Source of the DNA: an uncultured Lachnobacterium sp.
Lineage (GTDB): Bacteria > Bacillota > Clostridia > Lachnospirales > Lachnospiraceae
NCBI GenBank assembly: GCA_900552085.1
Contig: URYB01000021.1
Span: forward strand, 1 to 15,830
DNA: 15,830 nt
Direction of reading: 5' to 3'
Shown: positions 1 to 7,906 of the stretch, one piece after another
How positions within the stretch are numbered: the first letter of the stretch is position 1
How the letters are laid out: each line of letters starts with the position of its first letter
Program-made: the position numbers and the translations under genes
The notes under the pieces: generated by a model
What the model was told of the DNA's origin: nothing
Database searches by the model: none
Seen by the model: only the letters and a program-made list of their open reading frames with translations

Positions 1-880
1 AATGTCCCTCCCCCTGAAGCTTGTGTGGGAACAGGCGGATGCCAAACTGCAGATCCTTTACGGGATGTTTTGTCCATTCCGGTCTGGCAGGTGACATACC
101 TTCATATAATGGTACCTCGACCATATGAAATTCCGGGTGTTCTTCCAGAAAATAACTGACCGTTCCTTCATTTTCTTCTGGCGCAAATGTACAGGTAGAA
201 TATACGATTCTTCCACCCGGACGCAGCATGGATGCCGCACAGTTCAGGATTTCCTGCTGACGCATTGCGCAGTTTTCCACATTTTCAGGACTCCATTCTT
301 CACATGCTTCTGTGTTCTTCCGAAACATTCCTTCCCCGGAACACGGTGCATCTACCATGATCCGGTCAAAATATGCCTCAAATATTTTTGCCAAAGACTG
401 TGGGCTTTCATTTAACACCATTCCATTGCAGATGCCCATACGCTCGATATTTTCTGACAAAATTTTGGCTCTCGCCGGATGAATCTCATTGCTGATCAGC
501 AAGCCTTCTCCCCCCATTGCAGCTGCGATCTGTGTACTTTTTCCTCCAGGCGCCGCGCAAAGATCAAGAATCCGCTCGCCTGGCTGTGCATCCAGATAAG
601 ATGCCGGTGCCATCGCACTCGGTTCCTGAATATAATATACGCCGGCAGCATGATACGGATGCTTTCCCGGTGCATCTTCCCTGTCATAGTAAAAACCATT
701 TTTTTCCCATGGAACAGGTTTTCTTAAAAACGGGCTTTTTTCCATAAATGAAGCGATTGTTGTTTTCTGCGGATTGATGCGCAGTGCCTGATATTTCTCC
801 TGCTCATAACTTTCTAAAAATGCCGAAAATTCTTCTCCAAGCATCTGTTTCATTCTATCTAAAAATTGTTCCGGAAGCAT
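1..880 (-). CDS. RsmB/RsmF (NOL1/NOP2/Sun) family rRNA m5C methyltransferase, C-terminus cut by window edge
   Basis: SAM-dependent enzyme that methylates cytosine C5 in ribosomal RNA. The frame is open from ATG at 880 to base 1, giving about 293 residues of a protein usually near 450, so the C-terminal part is outside the window. Visible motifs are the SAM-binding loop DLCAAPGGKS (about residues 106-115), motif IV VDAPCSGEGMFRK (176-188, Cys180) and motif VI YSTCTFAPEEN (227-237, Cys230). In this family the motif VI Cys is the nucleophile and the motif IV Cys releases the product. The region GKHPYHAAGVYYIQEPSAM (72-90) is typical of the RsmF/YebU branch. A GGGGGAG ribosome site precedes ATG 880. 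It diverges from the HD-GYP gene. The family is certain; the exact target base is not visible. Confidence 0.93.
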   Translation of the reverse strand, partial: MLPEQFLDRMKQMLGEEFSAFLESYEQEKYQALRINPQKTTIASFMEKSPFLRKPVPWEKNGFYYDREDAPGKHPYHAAGVYYIQEPSAMAPASYLDAQPGERILDLCAAPGGKSTQIAAAMGGEGLLISNEIHPARAKILSENIERMGICNGMVLNESPQSLAKIFEAYFDRIMVDAPCSGEGMFRKNTEACEEWSPENVENCAMRQQEILNCAASMLRPGGRIVYSTCTFAPEENEGTVSYFLEEHPEFHMVEVPLYEGMSPARPEWTKHPVKDLQFGIRLFPHKLQGEGH

Positions 881-912
881 CCTGCTCTCCCCCTTTTTTC
901 TATCTGTGCTTC

Positions 913-941
913 ATTATACTGTTCCTGTCCGGCTTCGGCAA
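913..941 (-). promoter_or_regulatory. Promoter for the RsmF-type methyltransferase
   Basis: On the minus strand TTGCCG (941-936) is followed after 17 bases by TATAAT (918-913). This is a good sigma-A type pair about 35 bases upstream of the start codon at 880. Confidence 0.7.
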
Positions 942-1000
942 GACCAAACACTTTTAAATTGTACAAGTTCCACAAGAAATAAAAAAATATCGAAAATGCA

Positions 1001-1029
1001 TTGGAAAAAGTGCAAAAATATTGTAAAAT
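1001..1029 (+). promoter_or_regulatory. Promoter for the HD-GYP gene
   Basis: TTGGAA (1001-1006), a 17-base spacer, then TAAAAT (1024-1029), in an AT-rich stretch about 35 bases upstream of the start codon. Consistent with a sigma-A promoter; no riboswitch-like fold was noticed in the short leader. Confidence 0.6.
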
Positions 1030-1063
1030 AAATTAATATCTATAGCTAGATGGAGGTACGTAA

Positions 1064-2164
1064 TTGATACAGCGAAAATATATGCGCACGCGACAACTTC
1101 AGCCTGGAATGAAACTGGATCATCCTGTTGTCGACCGTCTCGGCCGCAATCTGGTTGCAAGAGGTGCGGTCTTAGATGAATATATGATTGCTTCCATGGT
1201 TCAAATGGGAATCATGAGTGTCTACATTCAGGTAGATGATGGCGTCACAGAGGAAGAAAACACACTTCCGGTTTCTGCTGCTGCCCAGGAAAATATTGAG
1301 AAACTCCGTACAGAAGATCGTGCCAAAGTCACGCTCTCTGCCAGTGTCCGGGAACGCGTTGCCACTGGAATTCAATTTATTTATAACAATCCGGAATCCC
1401 CGGAGATGGACAAAGCAACCAATTATATTGCAGACAGTCTCATGGATTCCATCAACAATAACAATGCGATTGCCATTGATATTTCTGCGTTGAAAACAAG
1501 TGATGAATATACGTTTAAGCACAGTGTTGACGTTGCAACGATCAGTATGATCGTTGCCAAACAACAGGGTATGACTCCCGGCCAGATTCGTGAAATCGGT
1601 GTTGCCGGACTTCTGCATGATATAGGAAAAACAAAAGTTCCTGCCAGTATTTTGAACAAACCCGGGAAACTGAACCATCAGGAATTTGAAATCATGAAAC
1701 AGCATTCCCTGTTTGGTTACCAAATGGTAAAGGATCGTCCGGATGTCTCGCCAGAAGTCAGCCTTGCCATTCTTGAGCATCACGAAAAAATCGATGGCAG
1801 CGGATACCCTATGGGTGTAACCCACGATCAGATTTGTCCTTATGCCCGGATTCTTATGGTTTCCGACATATATGACGCCCTGGTTACGGAGCGCCCATAC
1901 AAAGCGGCATACTCACAACGAGATGCTGTAGAAATCATCATGTCCATGACAAGGGAACTGGATATCACTGCTATGAAATGCTTTCTGGAAAGTATGATTC
2001 TCTATCCTGTCGACAGTATTGTAGAATTGAGCAATGGAGAAAAAGCAAAGGTTGTCAAAAATATCCCGCATTACATTCTTCGTCCTACCGTTGTCGGTCT
2101 GACCAGCGGTAAAGTCTATGAGCTTGGAGAAGGCATCAATTGTGCGAGCATCATAATTTTATAA
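1064..2164 (+). CDS. HD-GYP domain protein, probable cyclic-di-GMP phosphodiesterase
   Basis: 366 residues, with a TTG start at 1064 chosen because GGAGG (1052-1056) lies 7 bases upstream; the next in-frame ATG (1082) is 25 bases from that site. Residues 1-60 form an N-terminal region resembling those in front of many HD-GYP proteins. The HD-GYP domain runs from about 145 to 290: His153, the His185-Asp186 pair (HDIGKTKVP), His214, His239-His240, the signature GSGYP (245-249) and Asp268. All expected metal ligands appear present, so hydrolysis of c-di-GMP to pGpG or GMP is likely. No membrane helix or receiver domain is visible, so it should be cytoplasmic and its input signal is unknown. The C-terminal 60 residues are a small beta-rich tail. 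It is a single-gene unit ending at a strong terminator. Confidence 0.93.
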   Translation: MIQRKYMRTRQLQPGMKLDHPVVDRLGRNLVARGAVLDEYMIASMVQMGIMSVYIQVDDGVTEEENTLPVSAAAQENIEKLRTEDRAKVTLSASVRERVATGIQFIYNNPESPEMDKATNYIADSLMDSINNNNAIAIDISALKTSDEYTFKHSVDVATISMIVAKQQGMTPGQIREIGVAGLLHDIGKTKVPASILNKPGKLNHQEFEIMKQHSLFGYQMVKDRPDVSPEVSLAILEHHEKIDGSGYPMGVTHDQICPYARILMVSDIYDALVTERPYKAAYSQRDAVEIIMSMTRELDITAMKCFLESMILYPVDSIVELSNGEKAKVVKNIPHYILRPTVVGLTSGKVYELGEGINCASIIIL

Positions 2165-2171
2165 AACAAAA

Positions 2172-2214
2172 AGGAGCGTTACACAACCAATTGTTGCATA
2201 GCGCTTCTTTTTTT
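2172..2214. terminator. Bidirectional terminator between convergent genes
   Basis: An imperfect stem with arms around 2172-2187 and 2191-2208 is followed by a run of T on the plus strand (2208-2214). The minus-strand copy also runs into a T-rich tract, so it can serve both the HD-GYP gene and the carboxypeptidase gene. Confidence 0.75.
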
Positions 2215-3342
2215 CTATTCTGGAAGATATTTATCATACAGCTCCACATGATCATAGATACATCTCCAGCTGCTTGTTGAACCTGCAGTCACACAGATAT
2301 ATTCTTTTCCATCTTTGTCTGCCGCAAGGCTTGCTGCACAGCTTCCTGACTGAGCTACAAATCCAGTCTTTGCACACAATACCTCTCCATGTGTATCCTT
2401 ATCTTCGATACGGCGCAGGAACCAGTTGGATACCGTAATCCCTTCTTTGTGCTGTTTGGTTTTGCTTGTCGTATACGTGTGTGTCGACATTACCTCACGC
2501 ACCCACTCATCATCCGTCGCTGCCTTGATGATCATAGCCATGTCGTATGGTGTACTGTAATGTTCTTCATCGTACAGTCCGACGCAGTTTGTAAAATGCG
2601 TTGTCTCCGACAATCCCATCTCCTCTAATTTCTCATTCATCATATCAACAAATTTTTCATGTGATCCCGCAACGTATGTCGCAAGTGCTACTGCCGAATC
2701 CGCTCCGGAAGGTAAAATCGTTCCATAGAACAGATCTCTCACCGTAACTTTTTCTCCAACTTCATATCCGGTATTACTGCAATCATTGCGGTAACTGTAA
2801 TCCGTGATATCAATTGTTATCTCCACTTTGTCATCCAGTTGCTCCGGTGTGATGTGTTCTGCTGCCACTAACACTGTAAGAATTTTTGTCATGGAAGCTG
2901 GAACAATCCGCTTATTCGCACCTTTTGCCGCAAGAATCTCACCGGAATCCACATCGATCAGAATTCCCCTGCTGCTTACCACACTTTCCGGAAACTTTTC
3001 CGTTTTGTCCGTTTTGTGTGCCTCATAGCTCCAAGGTTCCTCGGTCTCTGTCTCCTGTGTTGCTGCATCCACCATCTCTTCCGTCTGCTGCGATACTGCA
3101 TTTGCCGAAATATCCTTCGGATCTTTTTTGTTCGTATTTTTCACAATCAAAACGATCAGCAAAATGATAAGGATTGCTACACCAATTCCTAATAAGATAT
3201 ATCGCTGTCGTTTCATGCTGCGCTGTTTTTCCATCTGCATCTTCTGTGCTCTCTCTTTCCTCATCTGATGGCGCTGTGCTTCGCGTTCGTTCTCCTCCTC
3301 GGAAGCATCGTATACCTCAATATCATCTCTCTCATCAAGCAT
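2215..3342 (-). CDS. Membrane-anchored D-alanyl-D-alanine carboxypeptidase (PBP5/DacF family)
   Basis: 375-residue serine peptidase (family S11) that trims the terminal D-Ala from peptidoglycan stem peptides. The catalytic SxxK is Ser150-Met-Thr-Lys153 and the third motif is Lys325-Thr-Gly327. The second motif, usually SxN, reads Ser212-Gly-Ala214, so the usual Asn is Ala. A charged cytoplasmic N-terminus (1-47) precedes one membrane helix (about 48-67), then an acidic, Thr/Glu-rich linker (70-115) before the catalytic domain. The C-terminal amphipathic anchor of classical PBP5 is absent, so attachment is by the N-terminus. It lies 12 bases downstream of the membrane-protein gene and is probably cotranscribed with it. 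AGAGGGAA precedes the ATG at 3342. Confidence 0.92.
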   Translation of the reverse strand: MLDERDDIEVYDASEEENEREAQRHQMRKERAQKMQMEKQRSMKRQRYILLGIGVAILIILLIVLIVKNTNKKDPKDISANAVSQQTEEMVDAATQETETEEPWSYEAHKTDKTEKFPESVVSSRGILIDVDSGEILAAKGANKRIVPASMTKILTVLVAAEHITPEQLDDKVEITIDITDYSYRNDCSNTGYEVGEKVTVRDLFYGTILPSGADSAVALATYVAGSHEKFVDMMNEKLEEMGLSETTHFTNCVGLYDEEHYSTPYDMAMIIKAATDDEWVREVMSTHTYTTSKTKQHKEGITVSNWFLRRIEDKDTHGEVLCAKTGFVAQSGSCAASLAADKDGKEYICVTAGSTSSWRCIYDHVELYDKYLPE

Positions 3343-3354
3343 TCTTTTTCCCTC

Positions 3355-4098
3355 TTAGTTCCCCTCTGTTTTTTTGTTACGCCTTACATTTTTAATCGCA
3401 AGATATGCCATACCAATTCCTATAAAAATGATAACCAGCACCGCAATCATATAAGCCACACCAATTCCAAGTGTTTCTTTTCCTATCTGGCTCAAATCAA
3501 AGCCAAACCATCCTGTTTTCGCGCCAAAATTCAAAAAATTGTACGGTGCATACATCGTTCCGTTCCACCGTACTCCCATATATGCCAGAGCTACGATTCC
3601 ACCCACATAGCACAACGGCGGTACAATAGCAAACAATACATGCAGTTTTCCGGATCTGTACGGATAATCAAACAGACAGAAATCGAGTATTGCCAAAACC
3701 GGGCACACAAAATGCACGCACAGACTTCCCCATCCATTTCCCATATAGGCTCCCAAAAATCCTCTTGGATCTGTTGGTGCAAGCACCAGCAGATAGATCA
3801 AAAACGTTAGGGTAATACTGATGGTTGCCATAAACTTTACAATGTACCAGCCGTTTGCAACCGGCGGACATTTCCCGTTTTTCCGGATGCTCCTCCAGTT
3901 AAAACCGGCAAACACAAGCAACACGATATCCACAAAAATATTTGACAGATTCGTAAAATAGGTAAAAAACATCCACCCTGAAAATGAACGACACATTCCG
4001 TATACAGAAGCTGCTACTGCGACTATTTTCATAGCAAGTGCTACATAATCCTCTTTTGAACGATAACTTTCTACTGTTAACAATTCCTCTTTGTACAT
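3355..4098 (-). CDS. Polytopic membrane protein, AIG1/ADTRP-like (Pr6Pr family)
   Basis: 247 residues with about six or seven hydrophobic segments (roughly 18-36, 44-64, 84-106, 122-143, 153-173 and 207-233) and a basic C-terminal tail. The pattern FTYFTNLSN (45-53), the HFVCP motif (129-133) and the YPY turn (145-147) match bacterial Pr6Pr proteins, which are distant relatives of animal AIG1/ADTRP. Those animal proteins are Thr/His membrane hydrolases of fatty-acid esters; Thr49 and His129 are here candidate equivalents, which is inference from position only. AAGGA lies about 9-10 bases before the ATG at 4098. It is the first gene of a likely two-gene unit with the carboxypeptidase. The membrane assignment is firm; the function is not. 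Confidence 0.72.
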   Translation of the reverse strand: MYKEELLTVESYRSKEDYVALAMKIVAVAASVYGMCRSFSGWMFFTYFTNLSNIFVDIVLLVFAGFNWRSIRKNGKCPPVANGWYIVKFMATISITLTFLIYLLVLAPTDPRGFLGAYMGNGWGSLCVHFVCPVLAILDFCLFDYPYRSGKLHVLFAIVPPLCYVGGIVALAYMGVRWNGTMYAPYNFLNFGAKTGWFGFDLSQIGKETLGIGVAYMIAVLVIIFIGIGMAYLAIKNVRRNKKTEGN

Positions 4099-4140
4099 GT
4101 CGCCCTGTCCTTCTTTCTATAAACAATTTCTTATACTGCG

Positions 4141-4170
4141 AAAAAAGCCCCCTTTTTTCAGGGAGCTTTT
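4141..4170 (-). terminator. Rho-independent terminator downstream of thrH
   Basis: On the minus strand GCTCCC (4166-4161) pairs with GGGGGC (4152-4147) around an 8-base loop, followed by TTTTTT (4146-4141). It sits just after the thrH stop at 4181 and separates thrH from the membrane-protein gene. No clear promoter was found between here and 4098. Confidence 0.85.
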
Positions 4171-4180
4171 GTTGCGTATT

Positions 4181-4786
4181 TTACTTTCCAATGACTTTCT
4201 TAATTGCCCCGAGAAGTTCATCATAAGTCTCATATGCTGGAATATCCGGATATTCTGCCTTAATCTCATCCGTACTCTTAAATAAAAATCCTGCCTTACT
4301 TGCCTGAATCATACCAAGATCATTGTGACTGTCACCGCTGGCAATTGTATCATATCCAATGGACTGTAATGCCTTTACTGTTGTGTATTTTGACTTCTCG
4401 CAGCGCATCTTAAATCCGGTAATCTCACCGTCATCTGCAACTTCAAGAGAATTACAGAAAATAGTTGGATAACCAAGTTTCTTCATAAGAGGTCCTGCAA
4501 ACTGTGAAAATGTATCACTGATAATAATTACCTGTGTCATTGCACGCAGCTCATCCAAGAACTCTTTTGCTCCAGGAATCGGATCAATCTTTGCAATGGT
4601 ATCCTGAATCTCTTTTAATCCAAGACCATGCTCCTTCAAAATACCGATACGGTAATTCATCAGCTTATCATAATCCGGCTCGTCTCTTGTAGTACGCTTC
4701 AATTCCGGGATTCCGGTCTCTTCTGCAAATGCAATCCAAATCTCAGGTACCAGTACGCCTTCCAAATCTAAACAAACAATCTCCAT
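4181..4786 (-). CDS. thrH: ThrH: phosphoserine phosphatase / phosphoserine:homoserine phosphotransferase
   Basis: 201-residue HAD-superfamily enzyme, matching the usual ThrH length of about 205. ThrH dephosphorylates phosphoserine and can pass the phosphate to homoserine, linking serine and threonine synthesis. It begins MEIVCLDLEGVLVPEIW, nearly identical to characterised ThrH proteins, with the HAD motif I Asp7 and Glu9. Motif II is Ser90-Asp91 (IIISDTF) and motif IV is GDSHND (151-156). The start at 4786 was chosen over an in-frame ATG at 4813 because GGAGG sits 5 bases before it and the protein then starts like its family. It has its own promoter and terminator, so it is monocistronic. 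Confidence 0.92.
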   Translation of the reverse strand: MEIVCLDLEGVLVPEIWIAFAEETGIPELKRTTRDEPDYDKLMNYRIGILKEHGLGLKEIQDTIAKIDPIPGAKEFLDELRAMTQVIIISDTFSQFAGPLMKKLGYPTIFCNSLEVADDGEITGFKMRCEKSKYTTVKALQSIGYDTIASGDSHNDLGMIQASKAGFLFKSTDEIKAEYPDIPAYETYDELLGAIKKVIGK

Positions 4787-4813
4787 TTTGTCCTCCGTTC
4801 TCACTCTGCTCAT

Positions 4814-4833
4814 ACTTATTCACCAAAATAAGT
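4814..4833. other. Hairpin in the thrH leader
   Basis: ACTTATT (4814-4820) and AATAAGT (4827-4833) form a perfect 7-base inverted repeat with a 6-base loop. It lies in the roughly 70-base untranslated leader of thrH. It has no T-run suited to termination, and its role is unknown. Confidence 0.4.
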
Positions 4834-4865
4834 ACCACATAAATTACTTCTATTCAACAAGAATA

Positions 4866-4894
4866 ATTATAAACGAATTTCAATTATCTGTCTA
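4866..4894 (-). promoter_or_regulatory. Promoter for thrH
   Basis: On the minus strand TAGACA (4894-4889), a 17-base spacer, and a perfect TATAAT (4871-4866). It lies immediately after the end of the symporter gene and predicts a leader of about 70 bases. Confidence 0.75.
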
Positions 4895-4898
4895 TCTA

Positions 4899-5954
4899 TT
4901 ATTTCCACTTAAATGTAACCATTCCGTACACATAAATAAACAAAATCACCGCCGGAACAAAATACCGAAACACCGGTTTCATCCATGCCTGAACTTTCCA
5001 GCCTTTTCCGGCATTTGCTTCTTTTATAAAATTGTCCCAGCCCCAGCCAAACCGATTACAGCAAAACAGTGCCAACGCCAGTGATCCCAACGGCATAACA
5101 TTCGTAGATACGATAAAGTCCCAGAAATCCAGCCACGCGGTTCCTTTCGAAAACGGCTGAAAATGCACTACACTATATCCCAATGCCGTCGTCAGTGCAA
5201 TCAAAAACGAACCAATCCCGCACACCAGACATCCGACAGGCCGTGACCATCCGGTAAGTTCCCGAATCATCGCCAGAATATTTTCGCATACGCCAAGTAC
5301 CGTAGACAGCGCTGCAAACACCATAAACAGGAAAAACAGCGCACCCCACCATCTTCCGCCATTCATATGGTTAAACACGCTCGCCATCGTGTCAAACAAC
5401 AGACTCGGTCCGGCATTCACTTCCAGGCCATAGGTATAACATGCCGGAAACATGTATTTTGTGACACGTTCCAGGCCTCCCTGCAGATTAAAGCTCAAAA
5501 TCACAAACGCAATAATCACCGTAACAAGTAAATAGGTAACATTGACGGATGGATCTGCAATCATTTTTTCAAATCCAAAATTCTGATTCTGTCCGGTCAG
5601 AAACTTCACAAAATAATAAATGATCCAACCAGAAACAACCGAATAAAATGCGATCAACGCAATATTTCCAATCAAACATACAATGCCAAGCGGCCGCCAT
5701 TTCTTTCCGTTCACTGACAGCTTCTGGTACATATACAAAGGACTTGTCTGTGCCGCACGACCGACGGACAGTTCCATCACCATCGCCGGAAGTCCAAGCA
5801 CCAACAGACAGATGATGTAGATCAGCATAAAACTTCCTCCCCCATTCTGTCCACATGCCCACGGGAACTTCCATACATTTCCACAGCCGATCGCACAGCC
5901 CGCGGAAAGCATAATAAACCCTAACCGGCTTCCCAGCCGTTCTCTTTTTTCCAT
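4899..5954 (-). CDS. NSS-family sodium-dependent transporter with an apparent internal deletion
   Basis: 351 residues of the neurotransmitter:sodium symporter family (LeuT fold), which moves amino acids or amines with Na+. Helix 1 is recognisable as LGFIMLSAGCAIGCGNVWKF (11-30). The C-terminal part AGPSLLF (181-187), FAALSTVL (213-220) and the later helices also match the family. Bacterial members of this type are about 440-450 residues. Here the loop after helix 5, GGLERVTKYM (159-168), joins directly to FPACYTYG (169-176), which normally follows helices 6 and 7. About 90 residues carrying helix 6 and most of helix 7 seem missing, with the frame kept. Those helices supply substrate and Na1 contacts, so transport is doubtful. 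The start at 5954 was preferred to 6098 because the terminator and promoter lie between them; its ribosome site (AAAGG, 12 bases away) is weak. Confidence 0.85.
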   Translation of the reverse strand: MEKRERLGSRLGFIMLSAGCAIGCGNVWKFPWACGQNGGGSFMLIYIICLLVLGLPAMVMELSVGRAAQTSPLYMYQKLSVNGKKWRPLGIVCLIGNIALIAFYSVVSGWIIYYFVKFLTGQNQNFGFEKMIADPSVNVTYLLVTVIIAFVILSFNLQGGLERVTKYMFPACYTYGLEVNAGPSLLFDTMASVFNHMNGGRWWGALFFLFMVFAALSTVLGVCENILAMIRELTGWSRPVGCLVCGIGSFLIALTTALGYSVVHFQPFSKGTAWLDFWDFIVSTNVMPLGSLALALFCCNRFGWGWDNFIKEANAGKGWKVQAWMKPVFRYFVPAVILFIYVYGMVTFKWK

Positions 5955-5993
5955 AATCGTAAAATACCTTTCCCTCAAATATACATATCCTAT

Positions 5994-6022
5994 ATCATAC
6001 TTTAGATTACCGTCATAAGCAA
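5994..6022 (-). promoter_or_regulatory. Promoter for the NSS transporter
   Basis: On the minus strand TTGCTT (6022-6017), 17 bases, TATGAT (5999-5994). The -10 is good and the -35 weak. Its position after the 6033-6059 terminator supports independent transcription. Confidence 0.5.
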
Positions 6023-6032
6023 CCGGTAAATA

Positions 6033-6059
6033 AAAAAGAGATGCTTTGCATCTCTTTTT
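6033..6059. terminator. Terminator after the M56 gene
   Basis: A perfect 12-base inverted repeat (6033-6044 and 6048-6059) with a 3-base loop, flanked by A and T runs so that it can act on either strand. It follows the M56 stop at 6104 and isolates the blaI/M56 unit from the transporter gene. Confidence 0.9.
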
Positions 6060-6103
6060 GTCGTGTTTCATATATATCTTTGCTTTACTGCGATACATTA
6101 CAA

Positions 6104-7507
6104 TTAGTCATTAACCTCGTAAGCTCCGGCAACATTAATTGTACCACTGTCATTGCCATTCCGCGCATAAATCTTATATGATCCCGTTTGATCCAATTTA
6201 AAAGTATGTGTAAAGTTTCCTTTCGCCGAAATATAACGCCGCATTCCATCCGGTTCAATAATTCCAACTCTCAAATACTTTGTTGCAGGTGATGTTATTC
6301 CTGTAACTGTAATCGTCTGCGAGGAAGTTGCCCGAAATGTAGGTGAATTGACTTCCTTACCAGCTGCGACACCCCAGTTAAATGAACTCAATCCACTTTT
6401 TGCAGAAAGAAGTTCCACCTCGCCCACGGATACTTCAATATTCTCAGCACGGCTAAGTTCAGTCATCTCAATCAGTTCCGTAGCCTCTTCCACATCCAGT
6501 TCCTGTGCAGCAGTATCCTGCATCTCCTCCACCGTTACATTTTGCCACTGTTCATTTGCACTGATACTGGCTGCAGATACTGCATACACACTGCTTCCAC
6601 TGAGCAATGTAATACATGCCACCAGCATTCCCGCCACAAGTCTTGACTTATTTTTCTTCTTATAACATTTCATAACATGTCTCATCCTTTCCTGTAATTC
6701 ACTTTCACTCTCTAACAACTGTACGCTTAAAAACTGTGCATCAATGCTTTTCTCTGCCATATTCAGTATGACATCGTAATACTTCTTCAGTTTATGTTCA
6801 CGACAGCATACTTCATAATCACAAGCATACTCACTCCATTTGCGCATCTGCCGGTTAAGCCACCACGCAAACGGATTCATAAAATGAATGATACACAGGA
6901 GCATTGTAAGATTTCGAAACAATATATCATGATGTTTTACATGTGTCAGTTCATGTCTGAAAACCACATCCCGCTCTTCAACGGAATATTTTTCCACGGG
7001 AAGAACTACGGTAGGATGAAGTATCCCGGTAACTCTTGGAATCTCAATCTGATAACTCTGTCTCACACGGACGCGTCTGGCATGTCTTCCTTCCGCTGCA
7101 CATCGCTGCGCGAACTGCTGCTCCACTTCCTTTGAGCAGAACGTTGCATGCTTCATCATCCTTGTGATCTTGATTCTTTGCACGATATACTGTGCCATTC
7201 CAATCGCAGCTCCGATACTCCATGCAGCACAGAACACGGTCGCTGTCTGCAGAATCGTGGGTGTTATGAATAAATTCGGACTTAACGAACGATGTACGTC
7301 TCCATGCGTCACAGTCCGAAGCAGCAACACTCCATACGTAATCGGAACCACCCAGAAAAGAATCGCTACTTTTAACAGTATATATGTTATATGCAAGAAA
7401 CCTGCTTTCTCCAATAATCTGCCGATGGCAAACCAGACGACAGATACGATTGCTCCGGACAAAGATGTCCAGAGAATCAGATACATCAGATTAATCGTCC
7501 ATGTCAT
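6104..7507 (-). CDS. M56 (BlaR1/MecR1-type) membrane metallopeptidase, sensor partner of BlaI
   Basis: 467-residue integral membrane zinc protease. In the BlaR1/MecR1 family such proteins sense a signal outside the cell and trigger inactivation of a BlaI-type repressor. Membrane segments lie at about 7-30, 39-62, 88-110 and 198-217, with a fifth at 289-312. The zinc site is HELTH (185-189), with Glu226 in SEYACDYE a likely third ligand. After the last helix is a roughly 155-residue external part: an acidic Glu-rich linker (320-365), then a beta-rich module (about 375-467) with ITVTGI and SYKIYARN. No penicillin-binding domain is present, so the ligand is probably not a beta-lactam bound BlaR1-style. 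It overlaps blaI by 17 bases, implying coupled translation. Confidence 0.88.
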   Translation of the reverse strand: MTWTINLMYLILWTSLSGAIVSVVWFAIGRLLEKAGFLHITYILLKVAILFWVVPITYGVLLLRTVTHGDVHRSLSPNLFITPTILQTATVFCAAWSIGAAIGMAQYIVQRIKITRMMKHATFCSKEVEQQFAQRCAAEGRHARRVRVRQSYQIEIPRVTGILHPTVVLPVEKYSVEERDVVFRHELTHVKHHDILFRNLTMLLCIIHFMNPFAWWLNRQMRKWSEYACDYEVCCREHKLKKYYDVILNMAEKSIDAQFLSVQLLESESELQERMRHVMKCYKKKNKSRLVAGMLVACITLLSGSSVYAVSAASISANEQWQNVTVEEMQDTAAQELDVEEATELIEMTELSRAENIEVSVGEVELLSAKSGLSSFNWGVAAGKEVNSPTFRATSSQTITVTGITSPATKYLRVGIIEPDGMRRYISAKGNFTHTFKLDQTGSYKIYARNGNDSGTINVAGAYEVND

Positions 7508-7886
7508 CCAGTAACTGTCTCATTTTCTGAATCTCATCTTTTGAGATATCACGGGAATTACAGATGGCTGCCATTGCATCCTCTGGTCTTCCACCGAACC
7601 AAAAGTCCGTCTCATCCTTCATAAGCTTCTCTTTGTATGTCTTCTCATCCTTTAACGCATGAACATAAGAATGCTTTCCAATGCGATAAGTACTGATAAA
7701 GCCCTTCTCTGCCATCTTTCCTAAAAATGTAACAACTGTTGTTCTGGCATAATCTCTGCCATACTGCTCACGCAGATCTACAATCAGCTGCTGAAGAGCG
7801 ATATCATCTACCGCATCCCAGATAACTTTCATAATAACTGTTTCGCACGCGCTTAAATCTTTAATTAAACTTTTCTTTCTTGCCAT
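7491..7886 (-). CDS. BlaI/MecI/CopY-family transcriptional repressor
   Basis: 131-residue winged-helix repressor (Penicillinase_R family). The DNA-binding part spans about 10-75, with DYARTTVVTFLGKMAEKGFI (45-64) covering the recognition helix and wing. The rest is the dimerisation region that M56 sensors of this family target. The start at 7886 is preferred to an upstream ATG at 7904 because AAGGAG lies 6-7 bases before it and the protein then opens as MARKKSLIKDLSACETVIM, typical for the family. It is the first gene of a two-gene unit with the M56 sensor. Its promoter contains palindromes, so autoregulation is likely. A TACANNTGTA-type half match lies in the leader. Confidence 0.92.
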   Translation of the reverse strand: MARKKSLIKDLSACETVIMKVIWDAVDDIALQQLIVDLREQYGRDYARTTVVTFLGKMAEKGFISTYRIGKHSYVHALKDEKTYKEKLMKDETDFWFGGRPEDAMAAICNSRDISKDEIQKMRQLLDDMDD

Positions 7887-7906
7887 GACTTTCTCCTTGT
7901 ACACTT

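Noticed and set aside
1172..1825. 217-residue minus-strand open frame inside the HD-GYP gene
   Set aside because: It mirrors a clearly conserved plus-strand coding region, has no recognisable domain and no supporting ribosome site.
4899..6098. NSS transporter starting at 6098
   Set aside because: The extra N-terminus is not like the family and would span the 6033-6059 terminator and the 5994-6022 promoter.
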